Shown here in pieces: positions 50,039 through 58,683 of a stretch of DNA of 64,000 bases. Within the stretch, counting starts at the first letter, position 1; every line of letters begins with the position of its first letter. A model generated the notes under the pieces. It saw only the letters and a list, made by a program, of their open reading frames with translations, searched no databases and had not been told where the DNA came from. The stretch covers positions 434,001 to 498,000 of the forward strand of contig NZ_JARNTW010000003.1 of NCBI RefSeq assembly GCF_029433105.1, written 5' to 3'. The translations under genes were made by a program, and so were the position numbers. The DNA is from Runella sp. MFBS21. Its GTDB lineage: Bacteria; Bacteroidota; Bacteroidia; Cytophagales; Spirosomataceae.

Positions 50039-51361
50039 TTATTTCAATTCACTAGCTTTGATTTCACGCGTCCAAAGCGGTTTGTTTTTGGCATCATATA
50101 CGCTTACTTTTAGCACTCTTTCTTTGGCAGGGCCTGTCACTTCAAAAATGCCAAAATTTCGGGTGTTTTCAACTGTAGTCCCTTCCACAAAAGTAGCGGC
50201 CTTTTTTTCTATATCATTGGGTTTTCCAGCTCCTGAAGTAAGGGGAGAAATCGTAAAATCATAAAGAGGATAGGTTCCAAAACGCTCCAACTTGTGCAAA
50301 GCTGTGTGGTGGCGGTCACCCGTCAAAAATACTACGCCTGAAATTTTGGCATCCGCAATTTTTTGGAGAAAACGCGCCCGTTCTTCACCATAAGTCGCAT
50401 AGTTTTCAAACAGATTGGCAGCATTGATTACCTGACCACCCGTCACGATAAATTTAAAAGATGCTTTGCTATTGATAAGTGCATCGATAAGCCATTGGAT
50501 TTGAGCATCACCAAAATAGGTGCGGTCGTCGGTACGGTTGTTGGGACTACGAAACCAACGATCGTCCAATAAGAAAAACTGTACGTCATTCCATTCAAAA
50601 GTACCTGTGCAGGCGCCATCAAAGATATAGTTAGGATTTCCCCAAAAAAGGCGGAAGGCTTCGGAAGTAACATTTTTGAGTGCAAAGCTACGGTCAGCGT
50701 CATTGGGGCCATAGTCATGGTCGTCCCAAATAGCATAATGATGCACCGAGCCTAGTAAAGGCTGTAGCTCTGGCAACGAGCGGGTGTGTGTATAGCGATA
50801 AAGCACCCCCGTACGTGTATTCCAATCAGGGTCACGGGTGTAAGTATTGTCGCCGCCCCACACCATAAAATCAGGCTTTTGGGAGGCAATACTTTTAAAA
50901 ATCTCATATTCGCCGCCGTAAGCATTGGGACGGTCGTAGGGAGCATCGTTGATATAAGCACAGCTTCCAAAAGCAAATTTCAAAGCAGGAGGGTCGGTAC
51001 GCCATTGCCATAAAGTCTGCGATTGAAAACTGAGCTGATAGCTAACATTTGCTTTTTTGCCATCAATCCACACTTCATAATCATACTTCTTGCTAGGCTG
51101 CACTTGGTCGGCTATCAGACGTGCAACAAAAGCGGTATTTTTGGCGGTAGTTACCTCATCTGTACTTAGTTTTTGGGCAGGGTTTCCCTGTTCCCAATAC
51201 ATAAACCTCACCTTAGCAGCTTGTTTGGTTTGTACCCAAAGTAACACTTCTCGCATCTCCGAATAGCCCACCATAGGCCCTGACTGAATCTGCGCTAAGC
51301 CACACAAAGCACACAGGAACATAAGAGCAAAAAGAAAGGATATTTTCTTCATAGTTATCAT
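50039..51361 (-). CDS. PhoD-like alkaline phosphatase family metallophosphoesterase
   Basis: 440 residues from the first ATG, with a second ATG at codon 4 equally likely. The signal peptide ends near residue 24 (CGLAQ). An N-terminal beta-sandwich (about 25-125) precedes the metallophosphatase core: MVWGGDNTYTRDPDW, WDDHDYGPNDADRSF and FLTGDRHHTAL supply the metal ligands. PhoD-type enzymes cleave phosphomono- or diesters, including teichoic acid-like and phospholipid substrates, in the periplasm. It precedes no obvious phosphate-regulated partner. It diverges from the methyltransferase at 51449. Confidence 0.89.
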   Translation of the reverse strand: MITMKKISFLFALMFLCALCGLAQIQSGPMVGYSEMREVLLWVQTKQAAKVRFMYWEQGNPAQKLSTDEVTTAKNTAFVARLIADQVQPSKKYDYEVWIDGKKANVSYQLSFQSQTLWQWRTDPPALKFAFGSCAYINDAPYDRPNAYGGEYEIFKSIASQKPDFMVWGGDNTYTRDPDWNTRTGVLYRYTHTRSLPELQPLLGSVHHYAIWDDHDYGPNDADRSFALKNVTSEAFRLFWGNPNYIFDGACTGTFEWNDVQFFLLDDRWFRSPNNRTDDRTYFGDAQIQWLIDALINSKASFKFIVTGGQVINAANLFENYATYGEERARFLQKIADAKISGVVFLTGDRHHTALHKLERFGTYPLYDFTISPLTSGAGKPNDIEKKAATFVEGTTVENTRNFGIFEVTGPAKERVLKVSVYDAKNKPLWTREIKASELK

Positions 51362-51448
51362 TATTTTTGATGCAAGTTAAAAAACAAATGCGGAGTCAAA
51401 ATCCGTATGGGCAGGTTTTGGTATAAAGTTTTTGTAAAATTCTATCCT

Positions 51449-52183
51449 ATGAAAGACCTCTTCTCTGGGCACGCTCATGATTATGGGCTTTATCGTCCCA
51501 CTTACCCTACGGCTCTGTATGAATGGGTATTTAGTTATGTCAAGCAGTTTGATTGTGCATGGGATTGTGGCACCGGAAACGGCCAAGTGGCTTCTATACT
51601 AGCACAGCGTTTTAAACAAGTAGAAGCCACTGACCTCAGTCAAGCCCAACTTAGTCAGGCAATCGCACTGCCCAATGTACATTATCAAACTTCTCCAGCT
51701 GAATACACTCCCTTTGCAGACGCTACTTTCGACCTCATTACAGTAGGCCAAGCGCTTCATTGGTTTGATTTCGGGGCATTTAATGCCGAAGTAAAAAGAG
51801 TTGCCAAAAAAGATGCCATCATTTCGGTGTGGGGATATGAGCTATTGCAAATTTTGCCCAAAATCGACGCTATCATTTTGGATTTTTATCGCAACGTGGT
51901 GGGGGCATTTTGGGATACTGAACGGCAACATATAGAAAACGAATACGCCGATATTCCTTTTCCTTATCGGAATGTTGAAAAAAAAGTTTTTCTGCAACAA
52001 TATGATTGGACTCTCACGCAGCTTTGTTTGTATCTCAATACATGGTCGAGTGTACGTAAATTTGAGAAAACCAACGGCTTTAATCCGATTCCTGATTTAG
52101 AAGAAAAGCTCTCTCTAGTCTGGGGAACAGCCCCTACCTTGCCCGTCATCTTCCCCGTATTTGCCCAGCTAGGCATCGTGTAA
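51449..52183 (+). CDS. Class I SAM-dependent methyltransferase
   Basis: 244 residues from the chosen ATG; an ATG 42 bases upstream would add a basic tail and is less likely because MKDLFSGHAHDYGLYRPTYP is the family's usual start. WDCGTGNGQVASILA is the SAM loop, ATDLSQAQLSQA gives the acidic residue of strand 2, and TVGQALHWFD follows. It resembles the YcgJ/tellurite-resistance-like methyltransferases of the Methyltransf_11 group, with the acceptor unknown. It is cytoplasmic and stands alone. Confidence 0.84.
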   Translation: MKDLFSGHAHDYGLYRPTYPTALYEWVFSYVKQFDCAWDCGTGNGQVASILAQRFKQVEATDLSQAQLSQAIALPNVHYQTSPAEYTPFADATFDLITVGQALHWFDFGAFNAEVKRVAKKDAIISVWGYELLQILPKIDAIILDFYRNVVGAFWDTERQHIENEYADIPFPYRNVEKKVFLQQYDWTLTQLCLYLNTWSSVRKFEKTNGFNPIPDLEEKLSLVWGTAPTLPVIFPVFAQLGIV

Positions 52184-52329
52184 GCCTCCTCTTACCTTAA
52201 TCATCTACCCCATTATCAGGGCTTTAATACTCCACTCCGTTAAATAAAATCACGAAAGTGAGCTAGGTATTGCTATCTTTTTTTGAAAAATTTGCTTTTC
52301 ATTGTTCACTTTTATCCAAATTACTTACC

Positions 52330-53004
52330 ATGAAATCTCTCGTTATTACACTACTTGGTTTGGCAATTTCAGCCTCCTCTTTTGCCCAAATTTCCAACGA
52401 CAATAGCCTTAGTGTACAAATCGACGGCAAAGAATATAAGACCGCTCCTCGCCGTATCAGGATTGGCCCCACATGGTATATTACCGCCAATGCCATTAAG
52501 CCCGACAAGTCTTTGCGTTTTTGGTTTTATTCGTTAGAAGGAAAAGAAGTTCCTAGTCCAGGACTATACAAAATTGTGGATGAAGATTATGGTTCCAACA
52601 AAAAAACCATGAAAGAATTTACCGAAGACGGCAAATACAAGGGTATCGCCATAGTACGGTATGCTGAAGAAACCCGCAGCCCACGTATGGAATTTCACAT
52701 GGGAAAATCGCGCCGCGAAAACGGTGGCGAAATAGAAATTACGGCTTCGTCCGAAAAAACACTTGAAGGTAAATTCAACGCTACCCTCGACGGTACTTAT
52801 TGGAAAGAACGCACTAGCTCGACGGTTTTTGGAGGCGTAGGGCGTATCATCAACAAAATGGAAGACAAAGCCATCACAAGTGCCACAGGCTACGATTCGG
52901 ATATCGACCCCGAAAAGTGGGACTACAAAAAACAATCCCAAAAAGATGAGATTGCCCTCAAAGACGGGGTCTTTAAATTGGTATTGATGAAAGAAGAAAA
53001 ATAA
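52330..53004 (+). CDS. Exported protein of unknown function
   Basis: 224 residues from the ATG at 52330, chosen because it begins a clear signal peptide (MKSLVITLLGLAISASSFAQ); an ATG at 52270 would put 20 residues before it. The mature part begins ISNDNSLSVQIDGKEYKTAPRRIRIG and alternates charged and aromatic strands (YITANAIKPDKSLRFWFYS, GEIEITASSEKTLEGKFNATLDG). It is polar, lysine- and glutamate-rich, with no cysteine. I recognise no named family. It is probably a periplasmic or surface beta-rich protein. The gene lies alone between the methyltransferase and lysA. Confidence 0.72.
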   Translation: MKSLVITLLGLAISASSFAQISNDNSLSVQIDGKEYKTAPRRIRIGPTWYITANAIKPDKSLRFWFYSLEGKEVPSPGLYKIVDEDYGSNKKTMKEFTEDGKYKGIAIVRYAEETRSPRMEFHMGKSRRENGGEIEITASSEKTLEGKFNATLDGTYWKERTSSTVFGGVGRIINKMEDKAITSATGYDSDIDPEKWDYKKQSQKDEIALKDGVFKLVLMKEEK

Positions 53005-53033
53005 GCTACCGCACCGGAATGTTGTGTTATATT

Positions 53034-53065
53034 TTTTCGCTAAAAGAAACCATTGACTATCTTTG
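53034..53065 (+). promoter_or_regulatory. Likely lysA promoter
   Basis: TTTT (53034-53037; one mismatch), 20 bases, then TATCTTTG (53058-53065), an exact TAnnTTTG box. Start near 53072, about 56 bases before the GTG start. A short CCCC/GGGG hairpin lies in the leader (about 53089-53108) but nothing like a lysine riboswitch. Confidence 0.45.
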
Positions 53066-53127
53066 CGCCTCAAAATCTGGAACATCGCCCCAATAACCGT
53101 CTGGGGGTTCTGTAATTTAGTCGCTCT

Positions 53128-54366
53128 GTGAAAATCAATAACAACCAATACGAAATACAAAGCATTCCGGTGCTGGATATTGCCCAGCAATTTGGCACTC
53201 CTCTTTATGTGTATGATGCCGATAAAATTGTAGAAAAAATCAATCAACTACGTAGCGCTTTTGCGACGGTTGATTTGAAAATAAAGTTTGCTTGCAAAGC
53301 CCTCACCAATATCTCTATCCTCCAACTGATGCGCCAAAATGGCGTCGGGATTGATGTGGTGTCTCCCCAAGAATTAGCGTTAGGATTACATGCAGGCTAC
53401 CAAGGTAGCGATATTACCTTTACGCCAAGTGGAGTATCTTTTGACGAAATAGAAACCGCAGTTGCGGCAGGTGCGATTATCAATTTGGATAATCTTTCGG
53501 TACTTCAAAAATTTGGCGAAAAATACGGCAATACTGTGCCTTGCATGATTCGAATCAAGCCCAATGTGGCAGCGGGTGGCAACGCCAAAATCATGACGGC
53601 TCATGAAGGTTCAAAATTTGGAATTGACATTCGTCAACGCGACGAAATCCTCCAAATCGTCAGTCAATATGACATGAACGTGGTAGGGCTGCACCAACAC
53701 ACTGGCTCCGACATCAAAGAAGCAGAAGCCTTTGTACGCGCTGCTGACATCATTTTTGAATTTGCAGCTTCTTTCCCTAAGCTCCAAATCATCGACTTGG
53801 GAGGCGGCTTTAAAGTATCCTATAAAGAAGGGGACCCTATCACTGCGATGCCCGAACTAGGGGCTCAACTTAGCGAAGCATTTCACCAACTAAGCCAAAA
53901 GCTAGGCCGCAAACTTCAGCTTTGGTTTGAGCCGGGTAAGTTTTTGGTAAGCGAATCAGGGGTTCTTTTGGTAAATGCCAATGTAGTAAAACCCACCCCC
54001 AATCGTACTTTTGTAGGAGTCAACTCAGGACTGAATCACTTGATTCGGCCTATGATGTATGGCTCTTATCATCATATCGTAAATGTCTCCAATCCAGTAA
54101 GTACACACACTCAAACTTATGATGTAGTAGGGTATATTTGCGAAACTGATACCTTTGCAGAAGCAAGAACCCTCAATGAAGTACACGAAAACGACGTGCT
54201 CGCGCTACTCAACGCAGGAGCCTATGGATTTACGATGAGTAGCCAATACAACAGCCGCTTTCGTCCCGCCGAAATACTTGTGTATCAAGGTAAAGCACAC
54301 CTCATCAGAGCCAGAGAGACAATGGAGGATATATTACGAAATCAAATTCTTTTAAATATTCAATAA
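53128..54366 (+). CDS. lysA: Diaminopimelate decarboxylase
   Basis: 412 residues from a GTG. The PLP lysine is Lys57 in KFACKALTN. HQHTGSDI, IDLGGGFKVSY, WFEPGKFLVSESG and the second-domain GYICETDTFAEA (active-site Cys at the dimer interface) follow the alanine-racemase-fold decarboxylase pattern. It converts meso-diaminopimelate to lysine, the last step of the pathway. No ATG lies near the start, and the promoter is about 60 bases upstream, so the GTG is likely right. The YebC gene follows 94 bases later. Confidence 0.96.
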   Translation: MKINNNQYEIQSIPVLDIAQQFGTPLYVYDADKIVEKINQLRSAFATVDLKIKFACKALTNISILQLMRQNGVGIDVVSPQELALGLHAGYQGSDITFTPSGVSFDEIETAVAAGAIINLDNLSVLQKFGEKYGNTVPCMIRIKPNVAAGGNAKIMTAHEGSKFGIDIRQRDEILQIVSQYDMNVVGLHQHTGSDIKEAEAFVRAADIIFEFAASFPKLQIIDLGGGFKVSYKEGDPITAMPELGAQLSEAFHQLSQKLGRKLQLWFEPGKFLVSESGVLLVNANVVKPTPNRTFVGVNSGLNHLIRPMMYGSYHHIVNVSNPVSTHTQTYDVVGYICETDTFAEARTLNEVHENDVLALLNAGAYGFTMSSQYNSRFRPAEILVYQGKAHLIRARETMEDILRNQILLNIQ

Positions 54367-54460
54367 TCACAGGGAGGTAGTTCGGACAATAGAGCCGAGA
54401 CTTTATTTCAAAAAAAAGGACTATTTACCTTTTACTAAAACATAGATTCACTCATTTGAT

Positions 54461-55174
54461 ATGGGACGCGCGTTTGAATACCGAAAAGCAAGTAAACTAA
54501 AGCGGTGGGGAATGATGGCCAAAACCTTCACCCGTATTGGTAAGGATATTGTAATGGCTGTAAAAGCGGGAGGTTCTGATCCTCAAAACAACTCACGCTT
54601 ACGTGCTATCATCCAAAATGCCAAAGCGGCTAATATGCCCAAAGACAACGTAGAAAGGGCGATCAAGCGGGCCGTGTCTAAAGACCAAGAAGACTACAAA
54701 GAGGTAGTATATGAGGGAAAAGGACCGCACGGAATTGCGATTTTGATTGAAGCCACTACCGACAACACCAACCGTACCGTAGCCAATGTGCGTAGCTATT
54801 TCAACAAACTTGGCGGCACGCTTGGCACATCGGGCATGCTCGATTACTTGTTTGACCGTAAATGTGTATTCAAAATTTCAGCCGACAATATCGACCTCGA
54901 AGAGCTAGAGTTTGAGTTGATTGATTATGGTGCCGAAGAAGTATTTTTGGACGAAGATACCAACGAAATCAACATCTACGGAGAGTTTACGGCCTACGGA
55001 AGCCTCCAAACCTTTTTGGAAGAAAAAGGCTATGAACTAAAAGGGGCGGAGTTTACGCGCATCCCGACTGAGCTTAAAGAGCTCACCGAAGAGCAAGCTG
55101 CCGAAGTAGATAAGCTCATTGAGCGCATTGAAGAAGACGACGATGTTCAGAATGTATATACCAATATGAAATAA
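54461..55174 (+). CDS. YebC/PmpR (TACO1) family protein
   Basis: 237 residues. The start MGRAFEYRKASKLKRWGMMAKTFTRIGKDI and the middle NMPKDNVERAIKRAVSKDQEDYKEVVYEGKGPHGIAILIEATTDNTNRTVANVRS are the YebC signature, with an acidic C-terminal domain. Members are described as transcriptional regulators (PmpR) or as translation factors that ease polyproline stalling (TACO1/YebC). Which role holds here cannot be told. Two hairpins follow its stop. Confidence 0.93.
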   Translation: MGRAFEYRKASKLKRWGMMAKTFTRIGKDIVMAVKAGGSDPQNNSRLRAIIQNAKAANMPKDNVERAIKRAVSKDQEDYKEVVYEGKGPHGIAILIEATTDNTNRTVANVRSYFNKLGGTLGTSGMLDYLFDRKCVFKISADNIDLEELEFELIDYGAEEVFLDEDTNEINIYGEFTAYGSLQTFLEEKGYELKGAEFTRIPTELKELTEEQAAEVDKLIERIEEDDDVQNVYTNMK

Positions 55175-55222
55175 GCCTCTCATGGCTTATTGTACAAAAG
55201 CGCGGACTATTACCGCGCTTTT
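55170..55222 (+). terminator. Double hairpin terminator after yebC-family gene
   Basis: AATAAGCC/GGCTTATT (55170-55191) overlaps the stop codon; AAAAGCGCGG (55196-55205) pairs with CCGCGCTTTT (55213-55222) and runs into more T residues, an intrinsic terminator. It reaches the last codons of the FG-GAP gene on the other strand. Confidence 0.78.
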
Positions 55223-58200
55223 TTTATGTCAACCAAAGGCTTAAAAACTTTCAAGCTATCTGCATTTGAGCCCACGATGAGAGCCGTATGAGTATCTTTG
55301 AGCGTGATTTTGGCTACTGTTCTGGCGTCGCTCCTTACCCAAAATCCTGATTTTGAAGTGGCGAGTGGGGTAAAATTCCCACGACCATCTCCCTTCAATG
55401 TCCATCCTTGAGAGGCATCATAGCGCCCTGTTAGTGACTCTGGCGCGTACGAATTACCTACTGCTACGATGTCTAATTTGCCGTCTTTATCAAAATCAAG
55501 CGGTAAGATATCATTGATAGGGGCGACTTGTGCAGCCGTAGGAAGAAGCTTGGCCTTGAAATGTCCATTACCTAGATTTTCAATATATACTGAGCCCATA
55601 ATATTGGCTTCTTCTTTGTACATTCCATCTTGGTCTTCTTTAGAAAACAAATCATCAAAGCCCATTTTACCGTATTTATGATAATACAAAACTTTTCGCT
55701 TGAGACTCGCCACTTGCTCCACCATCGTCCCACGCGGATGTGCGGGATACTCTCGACCGTCGTTGTAGAGCGACAAAAACGCATCATAATTGCCATTGCT
55801 ATCAAAATCCTTGGCTCTGACCCTCACAGGCTGCTGTTCAGAAGCTCGATACCGCGAATTCAGCCCTAAATTTCCCACTACAAAATCTATATCACCGTCA
55901 TTGTCAAAGTCGGCAGCGGCCAAGCTGTTATACCATCCTTTTTGATGATTTAGCTCATGCTCTACTTTTTGTAATGATTTGCCTTGTTTGTTTTTGAGAA
56001 TCAAAAGGGGCATAAATTCTCCCGTCACTACCAAATCTGGCCAATGGTCATTATCCACATCTACCCATTGGGCCGTCGTTACCATACCAATCGTGGCAAG
56101 TTCGGGATTCAATTGGGCGGTCACATCCGTAAATTTCAATTTATCTGGTTGACCTTTGGGAGTATCGTTTCGCAGTATATAGCTACGCGCAGGCTGCGGC
56201 CACTTTCGCGGTACTACTCTTCCTCCTACAAATAAGTCCAGATCGCCATCATGGTCATAATCAGCCGCTACCACGCACGAGCCACTTGCGGTAGTAAGGG
56301 GTAGTGCCTGCGATGCGGCACTGAAATTGCCCTTACCATCATTCACAAAAAGCATATCTTGATAGGCATCTGTATCGGCAAACTCATTACCTCCTACTAC
56401 ACAATACAAATCATTGTCACCGTCATTATCAGCATCAAAAAGCAACACACCCGTTTCTTCTTGTCTTTTTTCGGCAAGCTGATTGGTCATGTTTTTTTTG
56501 ATAAACCCTTGGGGAGTTTGTATAAAAAAATATCCACTATGACGCGAAGCACCTGCCACATAAAAATCTTCTAGCCCATCGCCGTTGACATCTCCAACGG
56601 CAATTTTAGGGCCTTGGCGAGAATAACGGTGCGGCAAAGTAGGTTGGTAATTAAAGTCCATGTAATCGTTTTCTTCGTGCACAAAAGAAATACCCAAAGA
56701 TCGACTCGCTTCTATCCAAATAGGCATTTCGGGCGTCTGGAGCAGTTCACGAACCTCATTTTTAGCCTCTTTTTCAGCAAGCACCAAAGTCTGATTTGCA
56801 CTTACATTTTTTAATAATTGGCGCTTTCCTGAAGACCATTTTATTTCAACTGAATCAATGGAAGGAGTATTACCCAAACCAAAATATTCCATATTTTCGA
56901 CCGAAGACAAATACCCGCGCTGGAGGGTATGCTCGGCATACTGCTGCTGTTGCTGATGCCACAGGGTGATTTTAGCGCCAATTCCTTCCAGATTGCCTAT
57001 TTCACCTTGGAGTTTAATTTTCAGGAAATGATTGTTTTTAGATTCTGCGTCTTTGCTTCGAGCATTGTTTTGATACACAAAAGCCTCGTCATTAAGATTA
57101 TTCATGATAAGGTCTAAGTCGCCATCATCATCAAAATCGGCATAGGCGGTACCATTGCTAAATGTCTTTTCGGGCAAACCCCATTGGGCAGCTTTATTGG
57201 TAAATGTCAAATCTTGGTTATTGATAAACAACCAATTGGGCTTTTTAACCTCCCCTAATTCATTGGCTTTTTCACGCAATTGTTGGATTTTCGACGTTTT
57301 CCCACCAAAGTTATACTCATTGGCATAAGACGTAAAATCCATATCGGTCACATCCTTGACATAGCCATTGGTAATTAGTAAGTCTTTCCAGCCATCCAAG
57401 TTAAAATCCGCAAAAAGCGGCCCCCAACTCCAGTCAGTAGCTGCCACGCCAGCCATGTAGCCAATGTCAGAGAAAGTAACAGCACCATTGCCCATAGGGA
57501 TGGGACCATTGTTGAGTTGAAGCATATTACGAACAAACTGCGGCTGATACCCTTTCAAAAGTTGTTGCTCATATTTGTCATGCGTTACAGTCGGAAACAT
57601 CGTTTTTTGCCGTAGATTGTCTTCAGGAAGCATATCTACTACACACAAATCCTCCAATCCGTCGTTGTTGAAATCGGCCATATCTACCCCCATTGAGTTG
57701 TGGGATTGATGCGCCAAATAATCCGCTATTTTGTTAGTAAATGTACCATTACGATTATTGATGTAAAGCTGGTCGTTGGACTGAAAATCATTTGCCACAT
57801 ACACATCCGACCAGCCGTCTCCGTTAAAATCTTTGACCACAACCCCTAACCCCCAGCCTTCTATCTGAATTCCAGCCTCTTTGGATACATCTGTGAAATG
57901 AGGAAAATTAGGCGAAGCTACCCCTACGTTTTTTGGAAGCGAGCCATCATTACGTAGTAGTTTATCCTGACTATTGCCCGTACCGTCGGTGCGCTGTCCC
58001 ATGATTTCATTACGGTTAAAATCTTCATGAGAGTTGTTGCAGAGATAAACGTCCAAATCACCGTCATGGTCATAATCAAAAAAAGCCGCTTGGGTAGCAT
58101 AAGCCGAATCAGCCAGCCCTGCTTCAGCCGCCACTTCCCGAAAAGTAGGAATGCCTTCGTTGTTGTTTCCTTCATTTAGAAAAAGCAAGTTGGGGGCAGG

Positions 58201-58620
58201 TTTGTTTTTTTGAGGAAATGCCGTAGAAACATAAATATCCAGCCACCCGTCTTGATTAATATCAATCATAGCAACTCCCGTACACCAGTAAGCAGTCTCC
58301 GTACGCGCTATTTTTGTAATATCACTAAATCGAATCTTTCCTTCTTGGCTTTCGTTTAAATAGAGCTTACTACTTACTATATTTCCCGCTAAAAACACAT
58401 CGGGCTTACCGTCATTGTTGACATCGCCTACGCCTACACCTCCCCCATTGTAGATATATTCAAAATTAAACACATTGAGTGTGTCATTTTCTTGGATATT
58501 GTTTCGGAAATCAATGCCCGTTTGGGAGGCATCTAACCGCGAGAAGAGGGCATCATCCGAATGGCAGCCCATAAGACAGCTCATTAGCACTACCACAAAA
58601 AGAGGAATCAGTTTAGTCAT
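55210..58620 (-). CDS. FG-GAP/VCBS repeat lipoprotein with ASPIC/UnbV domain (CRTAC1-like)
   Basis: 1136 residues. The lipobox LMGC places the lipidated Cys at 19. Many FG-GAP repeats with calcium-loop-like acidic runs follow (DVNNDGKPD, DYDHDGDLD, DFNGDGWSD, DFDDDGDLD, DADNDGDND), which should fold into one or two beta-propellers. In the middle sits the ASPIC/UnbV domain (GIGAKITLWHQQQQQYAEHTLQRGYLSSVENMEYFGLG and VEIKWSSGKRQLL). It is exported to the surface or periplasm. It lies 63 bases downstream of the SusD gene, past a terminator hairpin. Relatives are frequent beside SusCD pairs in Cytophagales; the function is unknown, and ligand binding or surface adhesion is inference. Confidence 0.9.
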   Translation of the reverse strand: MTKLIPLFVVVLMSCLMGCHSDDALFSRLDASQTGIDFRNNIQENDTLNVFNFEYIYNGGGVGVGDVNNDGKPDVFLAGNIVSSKLYLNESQEGKIRFSDITKIARTETAYWCTGVAMIDINQDGWLDIYVSTAFPQKNKPAPNLLFLNEGNNNEGIPTFREVAAEAGLADSAYATQAAFFDYDHDGDLDVYLCNNSHEDFNRNEIMGQRTDGTGNSQDKLLRNDGSLPKNVGVASPNFPHFTDVSKEAGIQIEGWGLGVVVKDFNGDGWSDVYVANDFQSNDQLYINNRNGTFTNKIADYLAHQSHNSMGVDMADFNNDGLEDLCVVDMLPEDNLRQKTMFPTVTHDKYEQQLLKGYQPQFVRNMLQLNNGPIPMGNGAVTFSDIGYMAGVAATDWSWGPLFADFNLDGWKDLLITNGYVKDVTDMDFTSYANEYNFGGKTSKIQQLREKANELGEVKKPNWLFINNQDLTFTNKAAQWGLPEKTFSNGTAYADFDDDGDLDLIMNNLNDEAFVYQNNARSKDAESKNNHFLKIKLQGEIGNLEGIGAKITLWHQQQQQYAEHTLQRGYLSSVENMEYFGLGNTPSIDSVEIKWSSGKRQLLKNVSANQTLVLAEKEAKNEVRELLQTPEMPIWIEASRSLGISFVHEENDYMDFNYQPTLPHRYSRQGPKIAVGDVNGDGLEDFYVAGASRHSGYFFIQTPQGFIKKNMTNQLAEKRQEETGVLLFDADNDGDNDLYCVVGGNEFADTDAYQDMLFVNDGKGNFSAASQALPLTTASGSCVVAADYDHDGDLDLFVGGRVVPRKWPQPARSYILRNDTPKGQPDKLKFTDVTAQLNPELATIGMVTTAQWVDVDNDHWPDLVVTGEFMPLLILKNKQGKSLQKVEHELNHQKGWYNSLAAADFDNDGDIDFVVGNLGLNSRYRASEQQPVRVRAKDFDSNGNYDAFLSLYNDGREYPAHPRGTMVEQVASLKRKVLYYHKYGKMGFDDLFSKEDQDGMYKEEANIMGSVYIENLGNGHFKAKLLPTAAQVAPINDILPLDFDKDGKLDIVAVGNSYAPESLTGRYDASQGWTLKGDGRGNFTPLATSKSGFWVRSDARTVAKITLKDTHTALIVGSNADSLKVFKPLVDIKKAR

Positions 58621-58638
58621 ATCACAAATTTATGAAAA

Positions 58639-58665
58639 AAAGCCCCTCCACATCGAAGGGGCTTT
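58639..58665 (-). terminator. Intrinsic terminator of the second susD
   Basis: AAAGCCCCT and AGGGGCTTT form a 9-base stem with a 9-base loop; on the minus strand a run of seven T residues follows. It lies between susD and the FG-GAP lipoprotein gene and would attenuate read-through. Confidence 0.75.
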
Positions 58666-58683
58666 GTCAATAGAGCCTTCAAA

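Noticed and set aside
53066-53127. Lysine riboswitch in the lysA leader
   Set aside because: The leader is under 70 bases, too short for the five-helix lysine aptamer; only a small CCCC/GGGG hairpin is seen.
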